Assembly: GCF_026262505.1 (NCBI RefSeq)
Contig: NC_067203.1
Coordinates: 6,324,001-6,388,000, forward strand
Direction of reading: 5' to 3'
DNA from: Trichomonas vaginalis G3
Taxonomy: Eukaryota; Parabasalia; Trichomonadida; Trichomonadidae
Length of the DNA stretch: 64,000 nucleotides
Part shown: piece by piece, positions 41,881-49,629 of the stretch
Numbering within the stretch: the stretch's first letter is position 1
Layout of the letters: each line of letters opens with the position of its first letter
Program-made: the position numbers and the translations under genes
Notes under the pieces: model-generated
Database searches by the model: none
The model's input: the letters and a program-made list of their open reading frames with translations, nothing else
Told to the model about the DNA's origin: nothing

Positions 41881-43008
41881 TCATCCTAAGTGTCTGGATA
41901 AGCGGACAGGAATAGGCAAGGATTTGCGATTTATTCGAGTTGCAGTATCTGCTTTGATCAATCTCGGTAGAACGACAGTTTCACATAATGAACCTCTTCT
42001 ATTTAATATTTCTTCTGCATTTCTCATATCAACAATTCCTTTTGTCATCATTTGCCTTCTGATCATAGAATATATTGCCGTGTTTGGCGTGATTCTATTG
42101 TTTGATAAATCAAGGACGACATCTTCAAATCTAACGCCATACTGGCGAAGCTGTTCTGTAATTTTGATGTTATCATATTCGAATTTATTAATTGTTTCAT
42201 TAACATACTGAATGGCAGTATGAAGCCATGGATGTCGCATAATCTCATCTAAATTAATACGCTGATTTGGATCCTTCACTAACATCTTCTTAAGAAGATC
42301 TAATAAATCACGTGAAAGATTCGTTGGATAATCGATCTCCTTAAAAATGATTCTCTGAGCAAGTCTTGACATGTTTGAGTCCTCAAATGGAAGATGTCCT
42401 GTAGTCATTGCAAATAAAACAACTCCTGCACTCCATATATCACTCGAATATATATATTGTTTTCCAAGAATCATTTCTGGCGATGCATAGTCTAAGCTTC
42501 CGCATTGTGTATTCATTAAATTATCATCGTTAGGACTATTCGAAAGACCAAAATCAATAACACGAATATTTTGATGGATGTCAAATAGAATATTCTCTGC
42601 CTTAAGGTCTCTATGTGCAACATTGCATGATCGTTGAAGATGTTTCATTGCAAGTATAAGTTGAGAAAAGATAACTGCTGATTCATGCTCACTATAAGCC
42701 CCAATATCACGAATATGATTCAAAATAGTTCCATTAGGAGAATACTCCATTACTAGAAAGACAAAATCATCGTTTTCATAAACCTCATAGAGTTCTGTAA
42801 TAAATGGATGACGTGCTTTCTTCATGATCTCAATTTCTCTTTGAATTCTGATTAGCTGCTTGCCATCATCGTTATTGGCTTTTTTGGATATCATTTTAAT
42901 TGCTACTTCAATCTGGGTTTTCCTGTGAACGGCAAGATAAACTTTACTAAAAGAACCTGCTCCAATTTTGTACTTTACGAGATAGTTATCATTAATCTGC
43001 GTATTCAT
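41881..43008 (-). CDS. CAMK/SNF1-like Ser/Thr protein kinase, 375 aa
   Basis: From the ATG at 43008. Gly loop IGAGSFSKV at about 15-23, Lys38 (VAIK), alpha-C Glu58, HRDLKAEN with Asp134, DFG with Asp152, SPE at 176-178. All catalytic residues are present, so it should be active. After the catalytic domain (to about 265) comes a helical segment like that of AMPK-related kinases (UBA-like). It phosphorylates Ser/Thr; the substrate is unknown. Paralogue of the neighbouring pseudokinase. Confidence 0.93.
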   Translation of the reverse strand: MNTQINDNYLVKYKIGAGSFSKVYLAVHRKTQIEVAIKMISKKANNDDGKQLIRIQREIEIMKKARHPFITELYEVYENDDFVFLVMEYSPNGTILNHIRDIGAYSEHESAVIFSQLILAMKHLQRSCNVAHRDLKAENILFDIHQNIRVIDFGLSNSPNDDNLMNTQCGSLDYASPEMILGKQYIYSSDIWSAGVVLFAMTTGHLPFEDSNMSRLAQRIIFKEIDYPTNLSRDLLDLLKKMLVKDPNQRINLDEIMRHPWLHTAIQYVNETINKFEYDNIKITEQLRQYGVRFEDVVLDLSNNRITPNTAIYSMIRRQMMTKGIVDMRNAEEILNRRGSLCETVVLPRLIKADTATRINRKSLPIPVRLSRHLG

Positions 43009-43576
43009 TTCTGATTGCAAAATAATGTTCAGAATTTATGTTTTTGACGAAAATAGAATTGTTTTTGATGAATTATAGTAAGAAAATCAGTTTTAGATCA
43101 TATTTTATATTTCGAGCTAATTATTTTTTGAATTAATATTAACAGTTGATTATTTTTCTCATTTATAAAAATTATTATATATCACATATATTAAATAAAA
43201 ATGAAAATTTATGAATTCAATGAATTCAAAAATAAAATCATTGAAAAATTGACTACATAAATAGCAAATAGAGCATAAATTAATTAAAATGAACAAAATT
43301 CATCAATTGTAATCGAACATTTTTAGAATTTTGAATATAGATATTCAATTAATCTGAGGCATCATAATTAATAGTAAAAATTAAGAATTTAATTATATAA
43401 AGACATTATAATACATAATACAATTCAATAAGAATTTGAATTTTTCAATCATATTTTGCTGATGTAAAAAATCAATTGTTCAACTAATATTATTCAATAT
43501 TTATTCCAAAAATACACGTTATTTTGGGAAAATTCAAAACAAGAATAAAAAATTGCTAACAGTTTTGATCAATTTA

Positions 43577-43583
<7 letters not shown>
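43009..43583. other. AT-rich spacer before element B
   Basis: No gene. Extremely AT-rich; ends in the A-run at the border of element B. Confidence 0.5.

Positions 43584-43616
<33 letters not shown>
43584..43616 (+). repeat. Poly(A) run of 33 at the border of element B
   Basis: An uninterrupted run of 33 A, directly followed by GGTAGTGAGGCTTCC. Virus-like sequence starts just right of it, so it may mark the left end of the Polinton or a sequencing/assembly joint. Confidence 0.9.
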
Positions 43617-43618
<2 letters not shown>

Positions 43619-43730
43619 TAGTGAGGCTTCCAGGCACTTCGTGCCTTCTAGCCTTGAAGTTGATGAGTATAATGAAGGTCTTATATATACGGGTCTTCCA
43701 GGAGCTTTTCACAAATTATATATGTTTTCA

Positions 43731-43905
43731 TGTTTTGTCAAGACTTCTTCGTAAATGTTTTGTCAAGACTTCTTCGTAAATGTTTTGTCAAGACTTCTTC
43801 GTAAATGTTTTGTCAAGACTTCTTCGTAAATGTTTTGTCAAGACTTCTTCGTAAATGTTTTGTCAAGACTTCTTCGTAAATGTTTTGTCAAACATGAACG
43901 TAAAT
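43731..43905 (+). repeat. 25-bp tandem repeats, about seven units
   Basis: Unit starts TGTTTTGTCA and ends ACTTCTTCGTAAA. Unit starts at 43731, 43756, 43781 show the 25-bp period. The same unit continues, broken up by palindromes, to about 44385, and a related unit recurs at 55834-55975. Confidence 0.95.
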
Positions 43906-43950
43906 GTTTTGTCAAGACTTCTTCGTAAAATCAGACAAAAATAATGTTTA

Positions 43951-43998
43951 GGGTAGAAGGTTAGATCTAACCTCTTTTCTAACCTCTTTTCTACCCTC
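43951..43998 (+). repeat. Multi-armed palindrome, copy 1
   Basis: GGGTAGAAGGTTAGATCTAACC, followed by two further TCTAACC/TCTACCC arms. Preceded by AAAAATAATGTTTA. The core is a perfect GGTTAGATCTAACC palindrome. Confidence 0.9.
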
Positions 43999-44095
43999 TT
44001 GAATTTGTCAAGACTTCTTCGTAAATGTTTTGTCAAACATGAACGTAAATGTTTTGTCAAGACTTCTTCGTAAAATCAGACAAAAATAATGTTTA

Positions 44096-44143
44096 GGGTA
44101 GAAGGTTAGATCTAACCTCTTTTCTAACCTCTTTTCTACCCTC
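44096..44143 (+). repeat. Multi-armed palindrome, copy 2
   Basis: Same as copy 1, part of the 145-bp duplication. Confidence 0.9.
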
Positions 44144-44249
44144 TTGAATTTGTCAAGATTTCTTCGTAAATGTTTTGTCAAGACTTCTTCGTAAATGTTT
44201 TGTCAAGACTTCTTCGTAATAAGTGTAAATGACCCAAAAATAAAGTTTA

Positions 44250-44297
44250 GGGTAGAAGGTGAGATCTCACCTGTTTTCTCACCTGTTTTCTCACCTC
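44250..44297 (+). repeat. Multi-armed palindrome, copy 3 (compensated variant)
   Basis: The core is GGTGAGATCTCACC: both sides of one base pair differ from copies 1 and 2, and the two trailing arms change to TCTCACC as well. Confidence 0.9.
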
Positions 44298-44430
44298 TTG
44301 AATTTTCATGATTTCATCGTAAATGTTTTGTCAAGACTTCTTCGTAAAATGTTTTGTCAAGACTTCTTCGTAAATGTTTTGTCACTTTTCTGTCACTTTT
44401 CAGGTAAAAAACATTTTTATATATATATAA

Positions 44431-44895
44431 ATGAATTTTACAAAACCACCGTTACCGTTCTTTGGAAATAAGAGTAAATGTAAAGATATTATATTGAGAG
44501 AACTTAAGAAACTACCGAATAGTCTAACATTTGTAGATTTGTTCGGTGGAAGTTTCTATATATCCCATTTGTGCCATATAATATTCCCAGACTCAAAGAT
44601 TATATGCAATGACTTCGACAACTATATGGACCGTCTCAAACATATTCCAGACACAAACAATATATTGAAAGAGTTAAAAGAAAAGATACCTATAGGTAAG
44701 ATGGAACGTATACCATTAGATAAGAAAAATATTGTGAGAGAGGTTTTGAAAAAAGCAGAATATATAGACTGGGATAGTATATCTGCTAGACTATTATATA
44801 GTGGTTCTATAAGAGTTCATGACATTGAAACACTTATGTCAAAAGTTTTATATCTTAACTATACAAATGTTTTCAAAGAGGACATAGAAAGTTAG
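44431..44895 (+). pseudogene. Dam-like (D12-class) adenine DNA methylase of element B, looks broken
   Basis: PPLPFFGNKSKCKDIIL at the start and TFVDLFGGSFYISHL after it match the S-adenosylmethionine-binding opening of D12-class N6-adenine methylases, and IICNDFDNY follows as in Dam. These enzymes methylate adenine in short DNA sites. The open frame is much shorter than the family and looks broken. It is the first gene after the repeat array at the left end. A role in marking or protecting element DNA is inference. Confidence 0.75.
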
Positions 44896-45082
44896 TACAC
44901 CAGTCTTGGGTATGGTGGCACTGCGTTCCACCTTACCCAATACTTGTGAATTTGACACTTTACAAAACCGTTAACGTACATTTTACAACATGAACGCAAA
45001 AACTAACTTAACCTTAAATATTTACAAAGCCGCCAACCATTTCACCTCACTAACGAACTCACTAATGAAAAAATAAACGTTC
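44896..45082. other. Short intergenic stretch
   Basis: Contains a GGGTATGGTGGCACT...TTCCACCTTACCC inverted repeat at about 44908-44940. No gene called. Confidence 0.5.
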
Positions 45083-45367
45083 TCATAAATTTTCTTCTAT
45101 ATCTTCATCGTCAATGTTAACTCTATTGTAGTCATACTTGAAGTCATAAAGTTTCTCAAGTTTTGAAATGCATAGTCTTGTTAACTTACCTTCATCATCA
45201 TAAGTTTTTATAAAACTACCATGACAATCTTTATACACAGTCAATGAAAAGTCAACTGGTCTAGGATGAAGTGTAAAGAACATGTTATGCTCAGGAAGGA
45301 AGAATAAATGTTTAAATGTATGTTTGTTATATTTTTCGATTTGTATGAGTTGCTTTTGTTCTGTCAT
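45083..45367 (-). CDS. Unknown small Polinton protein, 94 aa
   Basis: Hydrophilic with an acidic tail (DDEDIEENL) and aromatic middle (HLFFLPEHNMFFTLHPRP). Start follows AAATTTTTATTTGGATGTAAATG, the common start block of this element. No family recognised. Confidence 0.5.
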   Translation of the reverse strand: MTEQKQLIQIEKYNKHTFKHLFFLPEHNMFFTLHPRPVDFSLTVYKDCHGSFIKTYDDEGKLTRLCISKLEKLYDFKYDYNRVNIDDEDIEENL

Positions 45368-45455
45368 TTACATCCAAATAAAAATTTTCAGTAAAATAAA
45401 AAATTAATGATATCACCACCTCACACGTATGAAAACATAGCACAAAAATAAATTT

Positions 45456-45502
45456 AGGTGAAGTGGTGAGATTTCACCTCTTTTTTCACCTGTTTTTTCA
45501 CC
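45456..45502 (+). repeat. Multi-armed palindrome, copy 4
   Basis: AGGTGAAGTGGTGAGATTTCACC core with trailing CACC arms, preceded by AAAAATAAATTT. Lies between two genes on the minus strand. Confidence 0.85.
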
Positions 45503-45519
45503 CACTTGAATTCATTGCT

Positions 45520-45765
45520 TTATAACTCTCTTCCTTTCTCCAACTCTTCTAACTTCTTCTTAAGTTCAGCAATGTTGTCCTCATGAAGTTTAATCTTCCT
45601 TAATATACCTTCTCTATCTAATGGTTGCTTTATCTTTCTAAACTGAACTCTACCATCCTTCATAGTATGAACGTAAAAACCTTCTGGAACCGCTCCTGAT
45701 TTAATGTATTCTACCAAAAACTTTTGTTTCATTGCTTCAGTGACTTTAGTCGTCATTTCAATCAA
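45520..45765 (-). CDS. Unknown small protein with C-terminal coiled coil, 81 aa
   Basis: A short beta-like part (GFYVHTMKDGRVQFRKI) followed by a charged helix (REGILRKIKLHEDNIAELKK...) with heptad spacing. The GFYVHTMKDGRVQFRK part resembles YVSQSKDGKIYVRKRK in the protein at 47881-48315, so both may share a small domain. Starts after TTTTTATTTGATTGAAATG. Confidence 0.55.
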   Translation of the reverse strand: MIEMTTKVTEAMKQKFLVEYIKSGAVPEGFYVHTMKDGRVQFRKIKQPLDREGILRKIKLHEDNIAELKKKLEELEKGREL

Positions 45766-45803
45766 ATAAAAATTTTAATATTAAATAAAAATAACGTTTT
45801 TTT

Positions 45804-46247
45804 TCAGTAAGGAAACGCAGGAGTTTTACGATTTATTTGAGGAGTAGGTTCTGATTTAAATGTTGGAGTCGGTTTAGGAGTTGACTTTTGAACAGGAGTT
45901 TGTACTTTCATAGGTTCAGGAGTCATTGAAGGTGTTGTTTGTGATGGTGTCGGAGTTTGTTTAACTTCAGCTACTTCAGTATTATTTACAACATTTGCTT
46001 TATTTCTTTTCAACATCATAACTGCTCCTGCTGTAGCTAGCAAACCTAGTGGGAGACCATATTTTATATAAGGACTTGACCAAATGCTATTTTTGACAGG
46101 AGCTGGTGGAACACCTAACCTTGGTGAGACTGCTCTTTGCCATTGTGCAGCAGCTCGTAAGAAATATTCAATAGGTGCTCCATAATCGTTTGGTAAAGTT
46201 TGTTTCATAGATGGTGAAGGTTCACGAGAGCTTGATGAAGAACTCAT
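45804..46247 (-). CDS. Single-pass membrane protein with Pro/Thr-rich tail, 147 aa
   Basis: Ser-rich start, then one hydrophobic segment (IKYGLPLGLLATAGAVMML, about residues 61-79) followed by basic RNK, then a low-complexity Pro/Thr/Lys tail (TPTPSQTTPSMTPEP...). It lies next to the major capsid gene on the same strand, so an internal virion membrane or entry role is plausible. No family recognised. Confidence 0.6.
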   Translation of the reverse strand: MSSSSSSREPSPSMKQTLPNDYGAPIEYFLRAAAQWQRAVSPRLGVPPAPVKNSIWSSPYIKYGLPLGLLATAGAVMMLKRNKANVVNNTEVAEVKQTPTPSQTTPSMTPEPMKVQTPVQKSTPKPTPTFKSEPTPQINRKTPAFPY

Positions 46248-46277
46248 TTATAAGCTTTAAAAATAAACGTTCATCCT

Positions 46278-47853
46278 TTATTCCTCACTGTCGTCCGTAG
46301 CTAAGTTATAGTCATCTAATCTTATTATTGGGATTCCATTAGCACGCACCTGAATGGCAAAGCAACAATCCCTCATAAATCCAATAAGTGGCTTTGGTAC
46401 ATTTTCAGTTGCTAGTTCAATAGGTCCTTTAACAGACAATTTGTATGTTATTGGAGCAGTAGATGTTTGACCTTGCTGGAAGCAAAAGTCCACTTCTGTT
46501 GGAAAACCACATAAGAAATGTGTGTTGTCATAGCTATCCCATTTATGTTCCACACTACCATCATCCACCAATGACCTCTTAACATCTTCATTAAATCCTA
46601 TCATATCATTGTTTGTATTGCAAGCGTTCGCAACCATTTCATAAAATACAGGTCCATATGATTTTTCAGGTTCTGCAGGCATATTTCCATAAGCTCCCAT
46701 GGAAAGCTGAAGATATTTAAACTTAGGGTTCTCAAAATTAACATAATAGTTGTCTTTCTTTCTAAATAGTGCCCAAATACTTTTAACATTAATAGGCGTA
46801 TAAGCTGCTGTAAATGTTGCACTTGAACTATCTGTATTCTTTGAGAATGAACCGTCCATAGGAATCCAATCCATAACTTTAACAGGAAAACATAAAGCCT
46901 CGTTTGTATAATGTTCTACAAGTTCTGTATAAATGTTAGGGTCTAAAGAGAATGACTTTGGATGAATGAAACATTCATTAAAATCCATCTTTGTTCGAAA
47001 TAGTTGCTGGGTTACAGTTGTAATAGTAACTGTTCCACTAGCTTCTACTGCCTTCGTTATCATAGTGAATGGTTCATTCCATGGAACAAATTTATTTGTC
47101 GGTGGATTTGAATCTGAAGCAAATGCAACTTTAAGAGTTGGATTGAAAGCAATGATATCATTTACAGATATAGATGTGCATTGTAAGGCGTCGCTACTGA
47201 ACTTTACTTTAAGCTGAATGTTTCCTGCAAAAGCTGGAATAAATCGAATAGCTTCTAATGGAAGGAATCTTCTAACAGGAATTCTTAAACGAAGCTTAAA
47301 ATCAAATGATTTTCCTGCTGTAATTGGACCACTAACAATTTGTCCTGTTCTGCATGTTCCCGAATGACTCCATACATCTTCATGTCGAGTCTTTGAGAAA
47401 ACATCTACTTTCTTTATTTGTTCGGTAGTTTGTGAGTTTGAAGTTATATATGCTTCTTCTCTTGCGTTGTCTTGAGAATATACGATACGACCATTTGCAA
47501 GGATTTGATATCCAGCAACTGCATAGAAAGCGTCATCGAAACCAATCCAAAATCCTGGTGGGTTTGTTTTATTGGAACCTGAACCAATTTCTTTATCTAC
47601 AATAAATTGACCTTCCATTTTATACGTAATGAATGTATTGTAAAGGTCCAACATATTTTCACCCAGGAGGTGAGAGATTGAATGTTACCCATGTGTTATC
47701 TTTAGCAGTTCCAGGTTGTGATGGAATCTTTGCGTCAGAATATTTTCTATTAGTGTCACCAATTTGAACTGCATTGTCTATGATATCGAAATATGAGCGA
47801 ATCTGATGAATATGCTCTGCTGGAGTAAATTCGTTTAGCTGTTCGTTCTGCAT
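46278..47853 (-). pseudogene. Major capsid protein of element B, looks broken
   Basis: The long open part encodes a beta-rich protein with FDFKLRLRIPVRRFLPLEAIRFIP, the linker-like motif expected in double-jelly-roll capsids of Polintons, and the usual length range. It looks broken, about one break near the front. It is only remotely like the element A capsid, so the two Polintons represent different capsid lineages. Its start follows TTTTTATCTGAAGTAAATAC. Confidence 0.7.
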
Positions 47854-47880
47854 GTATTTACTTCAGATAAAAATATCTAT

Positions 47881-48315
47881 TTACTTCATTATTCTCACTC
47901 TTCTTCTTGGCATTCGTGGTGGAAGTTGTTTCTTGACATTTTCAATGAACTGTACATTCTCTTTTGTCTCAACTTCTTTCACTGGCGGGTCAGGGTTCTT
48001 TGACTCGGTTTGTTTTTCAATGAAATTCACGAACTTTGCAATAAGCTCTTGGTTCGTTATTGAAAGTACATCTGGCTTCTTTTCTTCTGGTTCTATTGAC
48101 TTTTCAGTTTGAACAGAAGGTTTTATATGGGCTTCGTGGGCTTCGCCCTTGCCATGCACCTTAATGTTGTCGCTCTCTGCATTCGCTAATGGTACCTTTC
48201 TTTTTCTTACGTATATTTTACCATCTTTACTCTGACTTACGTAATAGAAAGGATGTTGTATTCCTCTTGCGTCATTTAATATAATAGACTCTCGCTCTGA
48301 TTTTGACAAGCTCAT
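47881..48315 (-). CDS. Unknown Polinton protein, 144 aa
   Basis: Ser/Glu-rich start, a small beta unit (FYYVSQSKDGKIYVRKRKVPL), a charged middle and a very basic end (PPRMPRRRVRIM). The basic tail could bind DNA or target the protein to the virion core. It is divergent from the 107-aa gene. No family recognised. Confidence 0.55.
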   Translation of the reverse strand: MSLSKSERESIILNDARGIQHPFYYVSQSKDGKIYVRKRKVPLANAESDNIKVHGKGEAHEAHIKPSVQTEKSIEPEEKKPDVLSITNQELIAKFVNFIEKQTESKNPDPPVKEVETKENVQFIENVKKQLPPRMPRRRVRIMK

Positions 48316-48339
48316 TTTACATCGGTTAAAGTTTTAATT

Positions 48340-48663
48340 TTGTTTTTTATCTGCAATCAAATGACTCAGACAAGCCCTACGGACAAGACCCAAGGTGTCA
48401 TAGATGTTGAAGCATTGAAGAAAGAAATTCGTGAGCAAATTTTATCCGAACTGAAGGAACAAAAACAAGAACAAAAGCCAGAGAGACCAAAGAGAAAACT
48501 TAGTGAAAAACAACTTGCTGCATTAGCTGCTGGAAGACAAAAGAACCCACGTTTGCTGGCAAAGAAAGCTAGAGAAGAAGCTGAAGCAAAAGCTAAAGAA
48601 GCTGAAGCAAAAGCTAAAGAAGCTGAAGCAAAAGCTAAAGAAGCTGAAGCAAAGAAAGAGTAA
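48340..48663 (+). CDS. Lys/Glu-rich coiled-coil protein with EAKAK repeats, 107 aa
   Basis: A long charged helix: IREQILSELKEQKQEQKPERPKRK, then KNPRLLAKKAREEAEAKAKEAEAKAKE made of 7-residue AKAKEAE units (21-bp DNA repeats at about 48583-48654). A basic motif RPKRKLSEKQLAALAAGR resembles nucleic-acid-binding hinges. Likely an oligomeric DNA-associated protein; inferred from composition only. From the first ATG at 48340 the TTTTTTATCTGCAATCAAATG block lies inside the frame, so the second ATG at 48361 may be the real start. Confidence 0.55.
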   Translation: MFFICNQMTQTSPTDKTQGVIDVEALKKEIREQILSELKEQKQEQKPERPKRKLSEKQLAALAAGRQKNPRLLAKKAREEAEAKAKEAEAKAKEAEAKAKEAEAKKE

Positions 48664-48687
48664 ATGGTTTATTTTTATCCGAATTAA

Positions 48688-49545
48688 ATGTATAGACAAA
48701 TACCTTTATCTGTTGCGTTCAGTAGTGAAAACCCTGACGTCAAAATAAAGGGGAACAGAGTAACGTTTAAGTTTCCAACAGACTGGATTGTGAACATAAA
48801 TGAAGAGAAGTACATTGGCATAACATCTATGTATATAACACGTGCTTTCAGAAAGGTTGACTTTATACTTCAAGTCGAGATAGAAAATGACGAACAGTCT
48901 TTAAGCGCCCAAAACATTCACATATACAAATACTTTAAAGACGATACAACATTGTTGCAATGTATGATTTCATTTAATGAGATGTTCGAGAAAAAGTTCA
49001 ACATTGAAGTACAAACTTTACAGCCTTTACGTGAGTTTCTTGCACAACTGAAAGAAGAAGGTAGTCAGCCACAACTTATAGACTTTCATTATGAATTTAA
49101 TGAAAATGAAGATGGAACACATGACTGTCAGTTTGTTATATATTCACCATTCAATGAAGTCGCTAAAAAGAAAGAAAATCCATTACGTATAAGATTTCAA
49201 ATCTCCGAACCAAGTGATGATTTTAAGAATGTTTTCAATTATGATGCAATGCTTCCGAGGAAAAATGAATTTTCAAAGATTGTAACACCTGGCATTTGGG
49301 ATAGAAAGCAAGCAATACTTTACTCTAATATAGCCAAAGGCGTTGAAAATGAGTTCATTGGTCATACAAGAACTTCACCACTTCCTAACCCTAAATACTA
49401 TAAATTAACTGGCTTCAATCGTGAGTTTTGGATAGACATGTTCTCCACTCATGACCATAAATGTCCAGTGTTCTTGCCTCCAGACCATAAGGACTGTCTC
49501 TACATTGAAGCACAACTCTTAAACTCTACCATCGCAGTATTGTAA
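48688..49545 (+). CDS. Minor capsid/penton candidate, 285 aa
   Basis: Beta-rich protein. The opening (MYRQIPLSVAFSSENPDVKI...TFKFPTDWIVNI) and the end (DHKDCLYIEAQLLNSTIAVL) resemble in style the protein at 61843-62619, which has NCLYIESKIANVTG. In Polintons a single-jelly-roll penton protein accompanies the major capsid; this position and build fit it, but it is inference. Start follows TTTATTTTTATCCGAATTAAATG. It looks whole. Confidence 0.6.
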   Translation: MYRQIPLSVAFSSENPDVKIKGNRVTFKFPTDWIVNINEEKYIGITSMYITRAFRKVDFILQVEIENDEQSLSAQNIHIYKYFKDDTTLLQCMISFNEMFEKKFNIEVQTLQPLREFLAQLKEEGSQPQLIDFHYEFNENEDGTHDCQFVIYSPFNEVAKKKENPLRIRFQISEPSDDFKNVFNYDAMLPRKNEFSKIVTPGIWDRKQAILYSNIAKGVENEFIGHTRTSPLPNPKYYKLTGFNREFWIDMFSTHDHKCPVFLPPDHKDCLYIEAQLLNSTIAVL

Positions 49546-49572
49546 AATCTACGCTAGCTTTATTTTTATCAC

Positions 49573-49610
49573 GAATGACCTCATTCATGACCTCATTCAT
49601 GACCTCATTG
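49573..49610 (+). repeat. 12-bp tandem repeat, three units
   Basis: ATGACCTCATTC three times, between two convergent genes. A similar TGACCTCA word follows at 49625. Confidence 0.9.
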
Positions 49611-49629
49611 CTGACAAAAATAAATGACC

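Larger units (their letters stand above)
43881..44170 (+). repeat. 145-bp direct duplication
   Basis: 43881-44025 and 44026-44170 are almost the same, each holding 25-bp units plus one large palindrome. An array that has grown by duplication of a composite unit. Confidence 0.9.

Noticed and set aside
13890-43008. Introns in host genes
   Set aside because: No trichomonad-type GTAYGT ... ACTAACACACAG pair was found where frames are interrupted; the interruptions look like mutations.
43731-44390. Regular repeats resembling a CRISPR array
   Set aside because: Units are contiguous 25-bp tandem repeats without unique spacers, and the context is eukaryotic.
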